Of a stretch of 64,000 nt of DNA, positions 37,801 through 47,321 are shown piece after piece (position 1 is the first letter of the stretch; the number at the start of each line of letters is the position of its first letter). The notes under the pieces were generated by a model that had not been told where the DNA came from, made no database searches, and worked only from the letters and a program-made list of their open reading frames with translations. Source of the DNA: Verrucomicrobiia bacterium (GTDB lineage: Bacteria; Verrucomicrobiota; Verrucomicrobiia; Limisphaerales; UBA9464); assembly GCA_019634635.1 (NCBI GenBank), contig JAHCBB010000001.1:309445-373444 (forward strand), read 5' to 3'. The position numbers and the translations under genes were made by a program.

Positions 37801-38282
37801 GTCGTGCTCACGCCGAAGGTGTACTGGCCCGCGGCCAACTCCAGGAAGCCGACGGCCTCAAGGGCAAACTTCTCCGTGGAGCCGTTCACTCCCGGAATGC
37901 CCGGGAAGGGCACGGACGAGAACGTCCAGAGGTAATTCTGCTCCAGGTCGAACAGGTCCACCGGTTCGCCGTCACGCTCGAAGTTGAGCGTCTCGACAAA
38001 AAAGGCGCCCCCGGTCTCCGGACCGGCGATGGCCTCGTTGGGGATCAGGGCGCCCCCAGCGTCGGTCAGGGTGCCGTTGATCTGACGGGCGGCACGGATG
38101 GAGTTGTTGGCAACGACGGCCTCCTCGGGGGCCTGGACGGTGCGGACGACGAATCCGCGGGTGGTGGACGACCCGGGCGGCAGTGCAGCCGATGCGGGCA
38201 GCGTGACGGCGGCGGCGCTTGCTGAGCCCAAAGAGGCGAGCAGCGCCACGCCGAAGGGGACTAGTCTTCGAGATAAACTCAT
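34806..38282 (-). CDS. Secreted protein with PA14-like region and three near-identical LamG-like repeats
   Basis: An exported protein of about 1158 residues. ATG 38282 starts a signal peptide (SLSRRLVPFGVALLASLGSA), and the frame upstream of it has none. Residues 60-260 resemble a PA14-like beta domain (LELAAGQYTFGVSTTSERTD). A short Ig-like region follows. Then come three tandem units of about 240 residues, each starting GQWDF...GDL and carrying FDPAFDGP, DDKTAFGTT, RVPGTL(T/S)RQIGY, NGGGTRVNQYTL, LFWQGNNFGQG and ADGDQDERREMW, consistent with concanavalin-like (LamG) sandwiches. The C-terminus is a short beta module ending LYRAAN. Role unknown, probably surface or carbohydrate binding. A strong terminator follows. 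Confidence 0.85.
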   Translation of the reverse strand: MSLSRRLVPFGVALLASLGSASAAAVTLPASAALPPGSSTTRGFVVRTVQAPEEAVVANNSIRAARQINGTLTDAGGALIPNEAIAGPETGGAFFVETLNFERDGEPVDLFDLEQNYLWTFSSVPFPGIPGVNGSTEKFALEAVGFLELAAGQYTFGVSTTSERTDFNDDDAYQVFVAQNPRDLFGLKVAEYQRIAPGFQNNWRNENRFTVVAPQAGLYPFRILYWQTGSGASLDFYTLDEATGTRLLVNDPLYDTAVKAYVDTSVADAKGPYVAEATPSAGSEGNPASAPIEALIVDGAATVETSGVRLFLNDTAVTPQTLSKADGKITVAYAPNPNRPEANNVVRLEYTDSEGTVRTATWSFGIVTGGGNTTQVAGQWDFNSGDLSATVGSPLAYFDPAFDGPTGTADDKTAFGTTADFGIASIGGEAERVMRVPGTLTRQIGYVMTHGISPNGGGTRVNQYTLIMDVFVAETGSGAASLWQTSSPDNTDDGDLFWQGNNFGQGGGGYNGRGTFTAGEWHRIVAAYDMAADPPVVVKYVDGIKQDDWTANQGLDNPRRSLGPTAILFADGDQDERREMWVNSIQIRNGRISDAEALLLGGPAPGGIPTELATANVTGQWDFAFGDLGASIGTNLRYFDPAFDGPEGTTDDKTAFGTTTELGIEGPGGVEASVMRVPGTLSRQIGYVLEHRIAPNGGGTRVNQYTLVMDVFVAETGPGAASLWQTSSADNTDDGDLFWQGNNFGQGGGGYNGRGTFTAGAWHRVVAAYDMAASPPVVAKFVDGIKQDDWTANQGLDNPRRSLGPTAILFADGDQDERREMWVSSVQIRSGRLSDAECVLLGGPTAAGIPVLLPTSTVTGQWDFEFGDLGATVGSNLAYFDPTFDGPEGSTDDKTAFGTTTELGLAGPGGAEARVMRVPGTLSRQIGYIVDHRIPPNGGGTRVNQYTLLMDVYVAETGPGAASLWQTSSPDNTDDGDLFWQGNNFGQGAEGYNGTGAFTPGEWHRVVAAYDMAANPPVVVKYVDGIFQDNWTANQGLDNPRRSLGPTAILFADGDQDERREMWVSSVQIRNGALAPEQIEALGGPTADGIPLVVVDTAAPPALSVSRDSTGNVILTFTGTLESAGTLSEAFTPVPGAISPLTIPSGDLQAQRLYRAAN
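34995..37160 (-). repeat. Three tandem direct repeats of about 720 bp within the LamG-repeat gene
   Basis: The units begin (minus strand) near 37160, 36437 and 35716, where each encodes V(A/T)GQWDF. Spacing is about 720 bp and stretches of dozens of bases are identical between units, for example the parts encoding NTDDGDLFWQGNNFGQG and NPRRSLGPTAILFADGDQ. High nucleotide identity suggests recent amplification or ongoing gene conversion. Copy-number change would be in frame. Confidence 0.85.
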
Positions 38283-38481
38283 GGCGATGCGATGATGTCG
38301 TTGAAGGGCGGGGAGTGCAATGGCCGGCAAGGGGAAATCGGGTCCCGCCCCTCCGGGATCGGCCGGCGCCCTCCGGCGGCAGCAGTTGGTTCGCGGCACT
38401 GCCGCCTCCGGGCTTGTCTCGCGTTCGCGGGCTTCCTAGCCTCGCCCCGTTTCCGTCATCCCACCGCATAGATTCCCCTCC

Positions 38482-39636
<1,155 letters not shown>

Positions 39637-39684
39637 CGCATGGGCTCCCGGGCCCCGGCCGGTCAATGGCCGATCAGTGGCCGG

Positions 39685-41361
39685 TCAGTGGCCGTGACCG
39701 TTGGCGCACCCCGGACGGTGATGCCGGAGGTGGTCGGTGAGAAAGGGCAGCAACTGCTTCTTGCGGGAGACCACCCCGGCCAGTTCAAACACCCCGGGCT
39801 GGGCCTGCGGATACTGGATCGTGCCTACCAGCCGTTCGGGCCCGGCCACCAGCAGCAGGGACGACTGGCGGACGACGTCGGTGATGAACAACGCCGAGAA
39901 AAGGTAGTCGTTGTTCTTCCGGTACTGCTCCAGCGCGGTGCTGACCTCCTCCCGCCGCTTCCAAAACACGTCGAAGCCCAATTCTTCGATCTGCGCCACG
40001 CTGAACCGGTGGCCGTCCTCGACGTATTCCTTGCAATCTGCAGTGATCGCCCCTTCCGGCGGCTGGGACACCAGCACCGAGCCCGACTGAAAGACCTGCT
40101 CCGTGAACCGCGCGGCGTTCACCCCCGACTTTTTCTCCAGGAAGGCGAGGATCTCCACGTCGCGCGGCGTCGTGGTGGGCGAGGTGAGGTTCAGGGTGTC
40201 GGTCACCAGTCCGGCCAGCAGAATCCCGGCGATGTTGCCCGGCAGTTCGACCCCGTAGCGCAGGAAGCAATCGGCAACGATGGTCGAGGTGGAGCCCACG
40301 GGCTCGTTGCGGAAGAGGATCGGTTCGCTGGTGTGGAAGCTCCCGATGCGGTGGTGGTCAATCACCTCCAGAATGGTCACCAGGTTGGCCCCCTGGACCG
40401 CCTGGGACAACTCGTTGTGATCCACCAGGATCAGCTTGCGGTCAATCGGCTTCAGGAAATCGGATTTGGTCAGGATGCCCACCGTTTTCCCGGCATCATC
40501 CAGCACGGGAAATGCCTGGAACTGCGAGGCGGCGGCAACGGATTGCACGTCCTGCAGGCGTTCGTCGTCGCGGAAGGACAGAAAGTCCTCCCGAAGCAGG
40601 CGCTCCACCGAGATGGAGGCCCGGGCCAGCATGGCTGTGGTGGCGGAATCGTGCGGACACAGCAGCAGCGTCACCTCGTTGCGGCGTGCGAGCTCCTGCA
40701 TCGCGTCCGTCATGCCGAGACCGCCGGTGACCACGACGAGGCGGACGCGTCCCTCGATCGCCAGGCGCTGGATGTCCTCACGGTCACCCACGACGACCAC
40801 CAGCCGCTCCGGAGCGTAATTGGGCAGCCGCGCGGCAAAGGAGGCCGGGTTCATGGCGGCCACCATGAGGATGAGTTCCTGCTCCACGTCCGGCTCGAAG
40901 GCGCACAGCATCCGGGCGTTGAGGGTCCGGGCCAGCGCCCGCACCGACGCGACGATGCGGCGTGAGTCGAAGATCCGGTTCGGCGAGGGAAAGAAGAACT
41001 TGCTGGCCTTGAACACGGAGAGCAGGCCCAGGCAGCGGCGGTCCGCATCGAGCACCGGCAGCACGCGGATGTTGCGCTCGTCCATGGTGGCCAGCGCCTC
41101 GACGACACTGGTCCGGGGCGGCACTGAGATCACGTTGCCCTGCATGACATCGCGCACCCTGGGGGAGACGTCGGGGATGAACCGGGGCGGGGGAACGCCG
41201 AATTCGCGCAGCACAAAATCGGTGCGCTGATTGACCTCGCCGCACCGGGCGGCGATGGCGTTGGGGGTGCCCGTGCGGCGCTTGAACTCCGCATACCCGA
41301 TGGCCGAACAGATGGCGTCGGTGTCGGGGTTGCGGTGGCCGATCACGATGATGTCGCTCAT
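39685..41361 (-). CDS. Manganese-dependent inorganic pyrophosphatase (DHH/DHHA2 family) with CBS and DRTGG insert
   Basis: Predicted family II pyrophosphatase with nucleotide-sensing CBS domains, 558 residues. ATG 41361 puts the first DHH motif VIGHRNPDTDAICSAIGYA at residues 4-22. Then come CBS 1 (VRDVMQGNVISVPPRTSV), a DRTGG-like domain (VVVVGDREDIQRLA...VVVTGG), CBS 2 (AFPVLDDAGKTVGILTKSDF), the second metal motif VIDHHRIG and a DHHA2 C-terminal domain ending with VSRKKQLLPFL. This matches the CBS-PPase architecture, in which adenine nucleotides regulate activity. All metal-binding motifs appear intact. Confidence 0.9.
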   Translation of the reverse strand: MSDIIVIGHRNPDTDAICSAIGYAEFKRRTGTPNAIAARCGEVNQRTDFVLREFGVPPPRFIPDVSPRVRDVMQGNVISVPPRTSVVEALATMDERNIRVLPVLDADRRCLGLLSVFKASKFFFPSPNRIFDSRRIVASVRALARTLNARMLCAFEPDVEQELILMVAAMNPASFAARLPNYAPERLVVVVGDREDIQRLAIEGRVRLVVVTGGLGMTDAMQELARRNEVTLLLCPHDSATTAMLARASISVERLLREDFLSFRDDERLQDVQSVAAASQFQAFPVLDDAGKTVGILTKSDFLKPIDRKLILVDHNELSQAVQGANLVTILEVIDHHRIGSFHTSEPILFRNEPVGSTSTIVADCFLRYGVELPGNIAGILLAGLVTDTLNLTSPTTTPRDVEILAFLEKKSGVNAARFTEQVFQSGSVLVSQPPEGAITADCKEYVEDGHRFSVAQIEELGFDVFWKRREEVSTALEQYRKNNDYLFSALFITDVVRQSSLLLVAGPERLVGTIQYPQAQPGVFELAGVVSRKKQLLPFLTDHLRHHRPGCANGHGH

Positions 41362-41522
41362 GAGCGGGTCCGGAATACCGGAAGCCCCCCGCAGGTTCAA
41401 CGACATCGCCGTGGTGTCGCGGCACCGGCCCCCGCTTTTTTGCGCGCCGCAGGAGATTGACGGGTGCGTCGGAGGGCCGCCGGTGATATGTCCTCCCCGC
41501 GCCGCCCAGCGGCGTTACCTGC

Positions 41523-42938
41523 ATGATCCTCCTCCGGTCCCTCGTCGCCGGCACCCCGGTGTCCGGCCAGAATCTCCTCACCGTCCGCCATCCGTACGAC
41601 GGGGCCGTCGTCGGCACCGTGGCGCAGGCCGCCGCTGCGGACACTGCCGCCGCCGTGGACGCGGCCCTGGCCTTCCGGGACACCCCGTCCCGGCATCAGC
41701 GCTTTGAGATCCTGGAGCGGACCCGGGCCGCGCTGGAGGGCCGTCGGGAGGCCTTTGCGCGGACCATTGCGCTGGAGGCGGGACTGGCGATCCGCGAAGC
41801 GCGGTATGAGGTGGGGCGCACCCTCGACGTGCTGCGCTTCGCCGCGCTCGAGGCGCTGCGCGACGACGGTCAGATCTTTTCGTGCGACATCTCCGCCCAG
41901 GGCAAGTCCCGCAAGATCTTCACCACCCGGGAGCCGCTGCGGTGCGCGGTGGCGATCACCCCGTTCAACCACCCGCTGAACCAGGTGGCGCACAAGGTGG
42001 CGCCGGCCCTGGCCGCCGGGACGCCGCTGGTCCTCAAGCCGTCCGAGAAGACGCCGCTGGTGGCCCTGCAATTTGCGGAACTGCTGTACGGAGCCGGGTT
42101 GCCGGGTCCGATGCTCAGCGTGCTCCTGGGCCCGACGCCGGAGGTCGCCGAGCCGCTGGTGAAGCATCCCGAGGTCGAGTTGGTGGCCTTCACGGGGAGC
42201 GTCGCGGTGGGCAAACGGATTGCGGGAACGGCGGGCTACAAGAAGCTGGTGCTCGAGCTGGGGGGGAACGACCCCCTGATCGTCCTCGACGACGCCGACC
42301 TGGATCTTGCCGTCACCCTGGCGGCGGAGGGCAGCTACCGGAATTCCGGACAGCGCTGCACCGCGGTGAAGCGGTTGCTGGTGCAGGAGGGCATCGCGGA
42401 GGCCTTCACCGCGCGGCTGGTGGAACGCACGCAGGAATACGTTTGCGGAGATCCGCTGGACGAGGCGACGCGCGTGGGCACGGTGATTGATGAAGCCTCG
42501 GCCGCCGCGCTCGAGGCGGTGGTGACCGAGGCCGTGGCTGCGGGCGCGCGGGTGCTCACCGGCGGCCGGCGCCGGGGCGCCCTGATGCCCCCGACGGTTC
42601 TGTCCGACGTGCCGCGGGACTGCCGGATGGTGGTTTGCGAGAGTTTTGGTCCGCTTGCGCCGATCCTGAAGGTGCGTGACCTCGACGACGCCCTCGCCCT
42701 GGCCAATGCCACCGCCTACGGCCTGAGCTCCGGGGTCGTGACGCGGGATCTGACCCACGCCCTCAAGGCCATCCGCACCCTCCGTTGCGGCACCGTGAAC
42801 ATCAACGAGATCCCCGGGTTCCGGGTGGAAAACAGTCCGTTTGGCGGCATCAAGGACAGCGGCCTCGGGATCAAGGAGGGGGTCATCGAGGCAATAAAGG
42901 CCTACAGCTACGTGAAGACGTTCTCGTTGCCCTGGTGA
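41523..42938 (+). CDS. phnY: Aldehyde dehydrogenase, phosphonoacetaldehyde dehydrogenase-like
   Basis: NAD-dependent aldehyde dehydrogenase of 471 residues with the catalytic Cys in NSGQRCTAVKR (C279) and Glu in LELGGND (E245). Several segments match the PhnY subfamily as I know it: FSCDISAQGKSRKIFTTREP, ITPFNHPLNQVAHKVAP, LVLKPSEKTPLVAL and the C-terminal FGGIKDSGLGIKEGV, ending in TFSLPW. PhnY oxidises phosphonoacetaldehyde to phosphonoacetate during 2-aminoethylphosphonate breakdown. The transaminase (PhnW) and hydrolase (PhnA) partners are not in this window, so the specific substrate remains inference. ATG 41523 is a good start. Confidence 0.75.
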   Translation: MILLRSLVAGTPVSGQNLLTVRHPYDGAVVGTVAQAAAADTAAAVDAALAFRDTPSRHQRFEILERTRAALEGRREAFARTIALEAGLAIREARYEVGRTLDVLRFAALEALRDDGQIFSCDISAQGKSRKIFTTREPLRCAVAITPFNHPLNQVAHKVAPALAAGTPLVLKPSEKTPLVALQFAELLYGAGLPGPMLSVLLGPTPEVAEPLVKHPEVELVAFTGSVAVGKRIAGTAGYKKLVLELGGNDPLIVLDDADLDLAVTLAAEGSYRNSGQRCTAVKRLLVQEGIAEAFTARLVERTQEYVCGDPLDEATRVGTVIDEASAAALEAVVTEAVAAGARVLTGGRRRGALMPPTVLSDVPRDCRMVVCESFGPLAPILKVRDLDDALALANATAYGLSSGVVTRDLTHALKAIRTLRCGTVNINEIPGFRVENSPFGGIKDSGLGIKEGVIEAIKAYSYVKTFSLPW

Positions 42939-42969
42939 GTTCCCCTGTCGCGGCGAAAGCTGAAAGCGT

Positions 42970-43827
42970 TCATGGATCGCCGAAGGCGGCGGTGCCTTTC
43001 GAGAAACGTTGACGGAGCCAGAGCCAATCCCGGCTTGGAAAGACGTTGCCGGCTCCCGACCATTGCGTGCCAATTTCGGGTGGTTGTGTGCTGGCCTCCA
43101 GCCACCGATGGAGTTCAGCCCGGCCATCCATAAAGCTCAAAGTGCCACTGCTGCCGTGTCGGCTGGACGGAAGATTGACGAAGTATTGCGCGGAGATTGC
43201 ACTGCTAATTGCAAAATTGGGCGCGGCAATCGTGTCAGCGTGTTCATCAATAAAAACGAAGATGTCAGGCCGAATGTTGCTGATTCGCAGCAGATCCGTG
43301 CGCTTCTCAAATCCCATTAAGCCTGTGTAGACGTCCCGCGTGCCGACCTGCGCGTTCAGGGATACGCTGCGAACGCGAGAGTGCATGCGTGGGCCGGTGC
43401 GAGCGAACAAGCGGGTGGCGGATCGGTCGCTTGGACATTTAAAGGTTCTGGCAGCGCCCGGGGAGTTCCTGTTGCCAAGAAAGGGGCCGAGTGAGTAGGG
43501 GTGATCGTCGATCAGCAGGGAAATATTCGTGCCGTCGGGTTCGCCGTAGTGCATCAGGCCCGGACACTAGGAGCGCCAGGGTTTGGGTCCTCCCCAGGGG
43601 TCGTTGGGGAGGAACCAGTCGTTGTTGTCGAGCGCATACAGGACCCAACCGAGGGTGATCTGGCGGAGATTGGACAGGCAGTCCGATCCCTCCGCCCGAC
43701 GCCGGCCCTTGGCGAGGGCCGGGAGAAGCAGGCCCGCCAGGGTCGCCACAATGGCAACGACCACCAGCAGTTCGATGAGGGTGAAGCCGCGCCTTGGCCG
43801 TACACTCATTGTATCCGGCCGCGTCAT
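42970..43827 (-). pseudogene. Prepilin-like H-x9-DG protein, copy broken by an amber codon
   Basis: Second (downstream) copy of the tandem pair. From ATG 43827 it encodes the type IV prepilin methylation motif [20 protein letters not shown] and continues to GGPKPWRS. It then meets TAG at 43567-43569, where the intact copy has TGG (Trp) in [13 protein letters not shown]. The same frame then runs on without further damage to [11 protein letters not shown], keeping the C-terminal [12 protein letters not shown] (H-x9-DG). One C-to-T change on the plus strand explains the lesion. The stop yields a product of about 86 residues with only the N-terminal helix. Confidence 0.88.
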
Positions 43828-43907
43828 GGGAATTCTTCGCTGGCAGCAATTGTTGACACCGGTTGATGACCCCCGAGTTCCCCTGTCGCAGCGAAAGCTG
43901 AAAGCGT

Positions 43908-44765
43908 TCATGGATCCCCGAAGGCGGCGGTGCCCTTGGAGTAACGCTGGAGCAGCCAGAGAAAGTCCCGGCTCCCATAAACGTTGCCGGCTCCCGACAA
44001 TTGCGTGCCAGTTTCCGGTGGCTGGGTGCTAGCCTCCAGCCAGCGATGGAGCTCAGCCCGGCCATCCATGAAGCTCAAGGTGCCACTGTTCCCGTGCCTG
44101 CTTGATGGGAGATTCCCAAATCTTTGCCTTCCGACATCCATACCCATGACAAAATTGGGCGCACCAATCGTGTCGGCATGTTCATCAATAAAAACAAAAA
44201 GGTCAGGCCGGATGTTGCTGATTCGCAGCAGATCCGTGCGTTTTTCGAATCCCATCAAGCCTGTGTAGAGGTCTCGCGTACCCACCCGAGCATTCAGGGA
44301 TACGCTGCGAACGCGAGGGTGCATGCGTGGGCCGGTGCGAGTGAACAAGCGGGTGGTGGATCGGTCGCTTGGACATTTGAAGGTTCTGGCAGCGCCCGGG
44401 GAGTTCCTGTTGCCAAGAAAGGGTCCGAGTGAGTAGGGGTGATCGCCGATCAGCAGGGAAATATTCGTGCCGTCGGGTTCGCCGTAGTGCATCAGGCCCG
44501 GACACCAGGAGCGCCAGGGTTCGGGTCCTCCCCAAGGGTCGTTGGGGAGGAACCAGTCGTTGTTGTCGAGCGCATACAGGACCCAACCGAGGGTGATCTG
44601 GCGGAGATTGGACAGGCAGACCGATCCCTCCGCCCGACGCCGGCCCTTGGCGAGGGCCGGGAGAAGCAGGCCCGCCAGGATCGCCACAATGGCAACGACC
44701 ACCAGCAGTTCGATGAGCGTGAAGCCGCGCCTTGGCCGCACGCCGGTTGTCTTCGTGGGCATCAT
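43908..44765 (-). CDS. Type II secretion/type IV pilin-like protein with H-x9-DG C-terminal motif
   Basis: A 285-residue pseudopilin-like protein. Residues 9-35 hold the prepilin peptidase site and hydrophobic helix ([20 protein letters not shown]), with cleavage expected after the Gly. The body contains [14 protein letters not shown] and CPSDRSTTR. Near the C-terminus, [12 protein letters not shown] is the H-x9-DG motif of the prepilin-like family abundant in Lentisphaerae, Planctomycetes and Verrucomicrobia. It may be a surface or secretion-related component. Two ATGs (44765, 44762) are possible. It lies 15 bases downstream of the PQQ/HAF protein gene and is probably co-transcribed with it. 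Confidence 0.88.
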   Translation of the reverse strand: MMPTKTTGVRPRRGFTLIELLVVVAIVAILAGLLLPALAKGRRRAEGSVCLSNLRQITLGWVLYALDNNDWFLPNDPWGGPEPWRSWCPGLMHYGEPDGTNISLLIGDHPYSLGPFLGNRNSPGAARTFKCPSDRSTTRLFTRTGPRMHPRVRSVSLNARVGTRDLYTGLMGFEKRTDLLRISNIRPDLFVFIDEHADTIGAPNFVMGMDVGRQRFGNLPSSRHGNSGTLSFMDGRAELHRWLEASTQPPETGTQLSGAGNVYGSRDFLWLLQRYSKGTAAFGDP

Positions 44766-44780
44766 CGGGAAGTCCTCCGA

Positions 44781-47321
44781 TCACTGTGGTCTCATCCGCC
44801 ACAGCCTTTGAGCACCATTCCGCCGGCCCGAACCCAGGACCACACCCTGATCCGAAATCGAGATCGCGTGTTCGAGCACCCAGCCCGAGTTTGGGGGGAG
44901 TAGGGAGTTTAGGTCCTGCGCGACAGAAACGCCCCGATCCCACCGCACGGCTCGGTACTCGCTCTGGTTTGGCAACTGGGAGCGTCCAACCGCCTGACCG
45001 TCACAGTTGATTCCCCAGGCGGACGAATGGCCAAGTCCCAGGCCGGAAAGCAAGTGACTTGAAAGCGTGACCGGAGTCTGAACCCCTGCGGGTACACGAA
45101 ACGCTCGCATACCACCTCCGGTGTCCGTCCAACCCACGGTTCCTCCTTGATCAGAGGACTCGAGCACCTCGCTGGAGCCAGTTACTGCCATAAAAGCGCT
45201 GTCCGAATTGATGAAAATTGGGAAAGCATCAGATAAAAAGCCTTGGTAGGGACCTCCTACGGTAAATTGTGCCTTGCCGAAAATGCGACCCTTGCTTGAG
45301 GCTCCATTTACCACAACATTGCCTGGTGTGAAGAATAGTACCTTCGTTGCAACCCATGTCCCACTGACGAGTTCCCACCATGCTGCGCGGGTGAAGTTTC
45401 CGGATTGAGAATCGGTCCCATAGCCGCAGATCAACCCATAGTCACACGCTCCAGTGATGAATGGCCCGCCCCCGAAGCCGGTGAACCCGGTGGGAAGCTG
45501 GAGGTAAGTCGGGGTTCCGGGCACGCCATTGACCCAGACGCTCATCCGGTTTGTCCCGGACCCACCCGCAAACCAGCCCAATTGGTTTCCCCCCACCACG
45601 CGCTGATTCAGGCCGTAATCCGGAGGAGCCTGAGACGCCAGCTTGATCTGTCCATACTCCCAGACAGCGCCATATTGGGCGACGCTTCCGCTGTACGGAT
45701 ACGGTTGGCCGTGCCCCAGGCCAAGGGCGCGGCCCGCCTGGTCAATGCGGACTGCAGTATTGTACGCAGGATCGCCGCCCACCAGCGCAGGGAGTTCTTC
45801 GATGATCGTGGTGACGGGTTTGCCGACTCCGGCCCGGGAATTCGCGCCCTGCAGGGAGGGCCAGGCGGAAAGCATGAGCCTCGTGGGTGCGTTGATCCGC
45901 CAAAGACGACCCACGGAATCACCAATGATGATTCGTCCGTCCGCCCGGATTGCTGGCGATCCGACGAAATTGAGTGCTTGAGAACCTGACACCGCCGGCA
46001 CCCAGTTCCACAACAAAGGGCTGTCGTTGCTGTCGCAGATACGAATGGCGGCCACGCCCCACGCATTCAATCCGTCCGACCATTGGTCGGACATTGGAAC
46101 AATGGCGATTCCGTCCTCGGTGAGGCTGGGGGTGGCGCACAGCTTGCCGGACAACGACTGCTGGGTCCAATGGGAGACGATCGCGCCGTTGCCGCCATTG
46201 ACGACGACAAACCGGTGGCCGTATTCCGTCACGTACACGTACCCCATGCGATCGGCGAGAACTCCGGAGATGATCCCTGGTGAACCGGGATTGTGATCGT
46301 CGCTGGGGATGTTCGCTGTCCATCGAATCTGGAATCCGGGGGACTGTGCGAAGTCAACTGCGGCGAGAACTTGTCGGTTTGCTGCGGGAGAGCCGTGCTG
46401 AAATCGCCGGGTCCCGGCGTAAATCCAGCCATTCGGGGCGATGGCCAGGGCGGCCTCGATTTCGACCGTGTTGTTTTGGAGGTGGCTGCGGAGATTCACT
46501 TCCTTTTCGAGCGCTCCGGTCACCCGGTTGAACGCGCAAACCAAGCCGCCGGAGGTCCCAACCACGACCCGATTCTGGTGGTCCAGGACGGGGGAGCAGC
46601 TCCACGGGTCCGGATGAAACGGAAGCGGAGGGGTGCCAAAAGTGCCCAGCGCCGGGGTGGGTTGGGTATTCCCGGTTGTGGCGGGTGACGCCCACCTGGG
46701 CGTTCCGGTATTCGCGTTCAACGCGTAGAGTTTTCCATCATTCCCCTGAAAATAAACCGTGGGACCGCTGGGGTGCGTGCCATCGAACACCGGGGTGTTG
46801 CGAATCGGTTGGGTCAGCGTGCTTCCCGCGGCCGGATAGCGCCAGGCAATGCGCTGCGGGGCTGCCGGATCGGTGTTGAGACAGTAGAGAACTCCTTGAT
46901 CCGTCGCGACGAACAGCTGGGAGCCGGACGCATTCACCGAGGGCGGACAAAAGACTTTCGATCCGGCCGCCCATTGCCAACGAGCGGCACCTGAGGCTGT
47001 TCGGGAGTGGACTGTGGAGGAATTACCGCTCCGCGACGCAAAATAGATCGTGTCGCCTGATCCTAGAACGATCCCACCGTCAATGTCGCCCAAGCCCGAT
47101 GCGAGGATTTGCGTCGAAGGAGGCGGGTGGGGGATAACCTGCGCTTGAGTGTCCAAGGCGATGGCCAGGGAGGCCAGGGCCAGGCTCAGGCTCAGGCGAG
47201 TGGCGAGTGGCGAGTGGCGAGTGGCGAGTGGCGAGTGGCGAGTGGCGAGTGGCGAGTGGCGAGTGGCGAGTGGCGAGTGGCGAGTGGCGAGTGGCGAGTG
47301 GCGAGTGGCGAGTGGCGTCAT
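44781..47321 (-). CDS. Secreted PQQ-propeller/HAF-repeat protein with a heptad-repeat N-terminus
   Basis: An 846-residue protein. After ATG 47321 the first ~48 residues are a simple repeat of ATRHSPL, encoded by a 7-bp tandem tract. A signal-peptide core (LSLSLALASLAIALDTQAQ) follows. Residues 60-430 look like a PQQ-type propeller (GVLYCLNTDPAAP, GKLYALNANTGTPRW, GLVCAFNRVTGALE). Residues 440-846 resemble HAF repeats, with GLNQRVVGGNQLGWFAG and the closing DLNSLLPPNSGWVLEHA then RLWRMRPQ. Function unknown, probably extracellular. GC looks lower than in the flanking metabolic genes. Because 7 is not a multiple of 3, change in repeat number would shift the frame before the signal peptide. Confidence 0.82.
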   Translation of the reverse strand: MTPLATRHSPLATRHSPLATRHSPLATRHSPLATRHSPLATRLSLSLALASLAIALDTQAQVIPHPPPSTQILASGLGDIDGGIVLGSGDTIYFASRSGNSSTVHSRTASGAARWQWAAGSKVFCPPSVNASGSQLFVATDQGVLYCLNTDPAAPQRIAWRYPAAGSTLTQPIRNTPVFDGTHPSGPTVYFQGNDGKLYALNANTGTPRWASPATTGNTQPTPALGTFGTPPLPFHPDPWSCSPVLDHQNRVVVGTSGGLVCAFNRVTGALEKEVNLRSHLQNNTVEIEAALAIAPNGWIYAGTRRFQHGSPAANRQVLAAVDFAQSPGFQIRWTANIPSDDHNPGSPGIISGVLADRMGYVYVTEYGHRFVVVNGGNGAIVSHWTQQSLSGKLCATPSLTEDGIAIVPMSDQWSDGLNAWGVAAIRICDSNDSPLLWNWVPAVSGSQALNFVGSPAIRADGRIIIGDSVGRLWRINAPTRLMLSAWPSLQGANSRAGVGKPVTTIIEELPALVGGDPAYNTAVRIDQAGRALGLGHGQPYPYSGSVAQYGAVWEYGQIKLASQAPPDYGLNQRVVGGNQLGWFAGGSGTNRMSVWVNGVPGTPTYLQLPTGFTGFGGGPFITGACDYGLICGYGTDSQSGNFTRAAWWELVSGTWVATKVLFFTPGNVVVNGASSKGRIFGKAQFTVGGPYQGFLSDAFPIFINSDSAFMAVTGSSEVLESSDQGGTVGWTDTGGGMRAFRVPAGVQTPVTLSSHLLSGLGLGHSSAWGINCDGQAVGRSQLPNQSEYRAVRWDRGVSVAQDLNSLLPPNSGWVLEHAISISDQGVVLGSGRRNGAQRLWRMRPQ
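47198..47316. repeat. Perfect 7-bp tandem repeat, 17 copies of GAGTGGC
   Basis: From 47198 to 47316 the unit GAGTGGC repeats 17 times without interruption (119 bp). On the minus strand it is GCCACTC and codes the N-terminal heptapeptide repeat of the PQQ/HAF protein. It begins 4 bases after that gene's ATG. 119 bp is not divisible by 3, so the present number sets the reading frame. Confidence 0.95.

Larger units (their letters stand above)
42939..44765 (-). repeat. Tandem duplication of a prepilin-like gene with 3' flank, two copies of about 0.9 kb
   Basis: The left copy (about 42939-43827) and the right copy (about 43876-44765) are direct repeats. Both begin on the plus strand with GAGTTCCCCTGTCGC followed by GCGAAAGCTGAAAGCG, so part of the 3' flank was duplicated with the gene. 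Coding similarity is high throughout, and divergence is concentrated around the part encoding the region just before PSSRHG. The upstream (promoter-side) ends differ. Confidence 0.85.

Noticed and set aside
47198..47316. CRISPR array
   Set aside because: The units are 7 bp and contiguous, with no spacers and no cas genes in the window.
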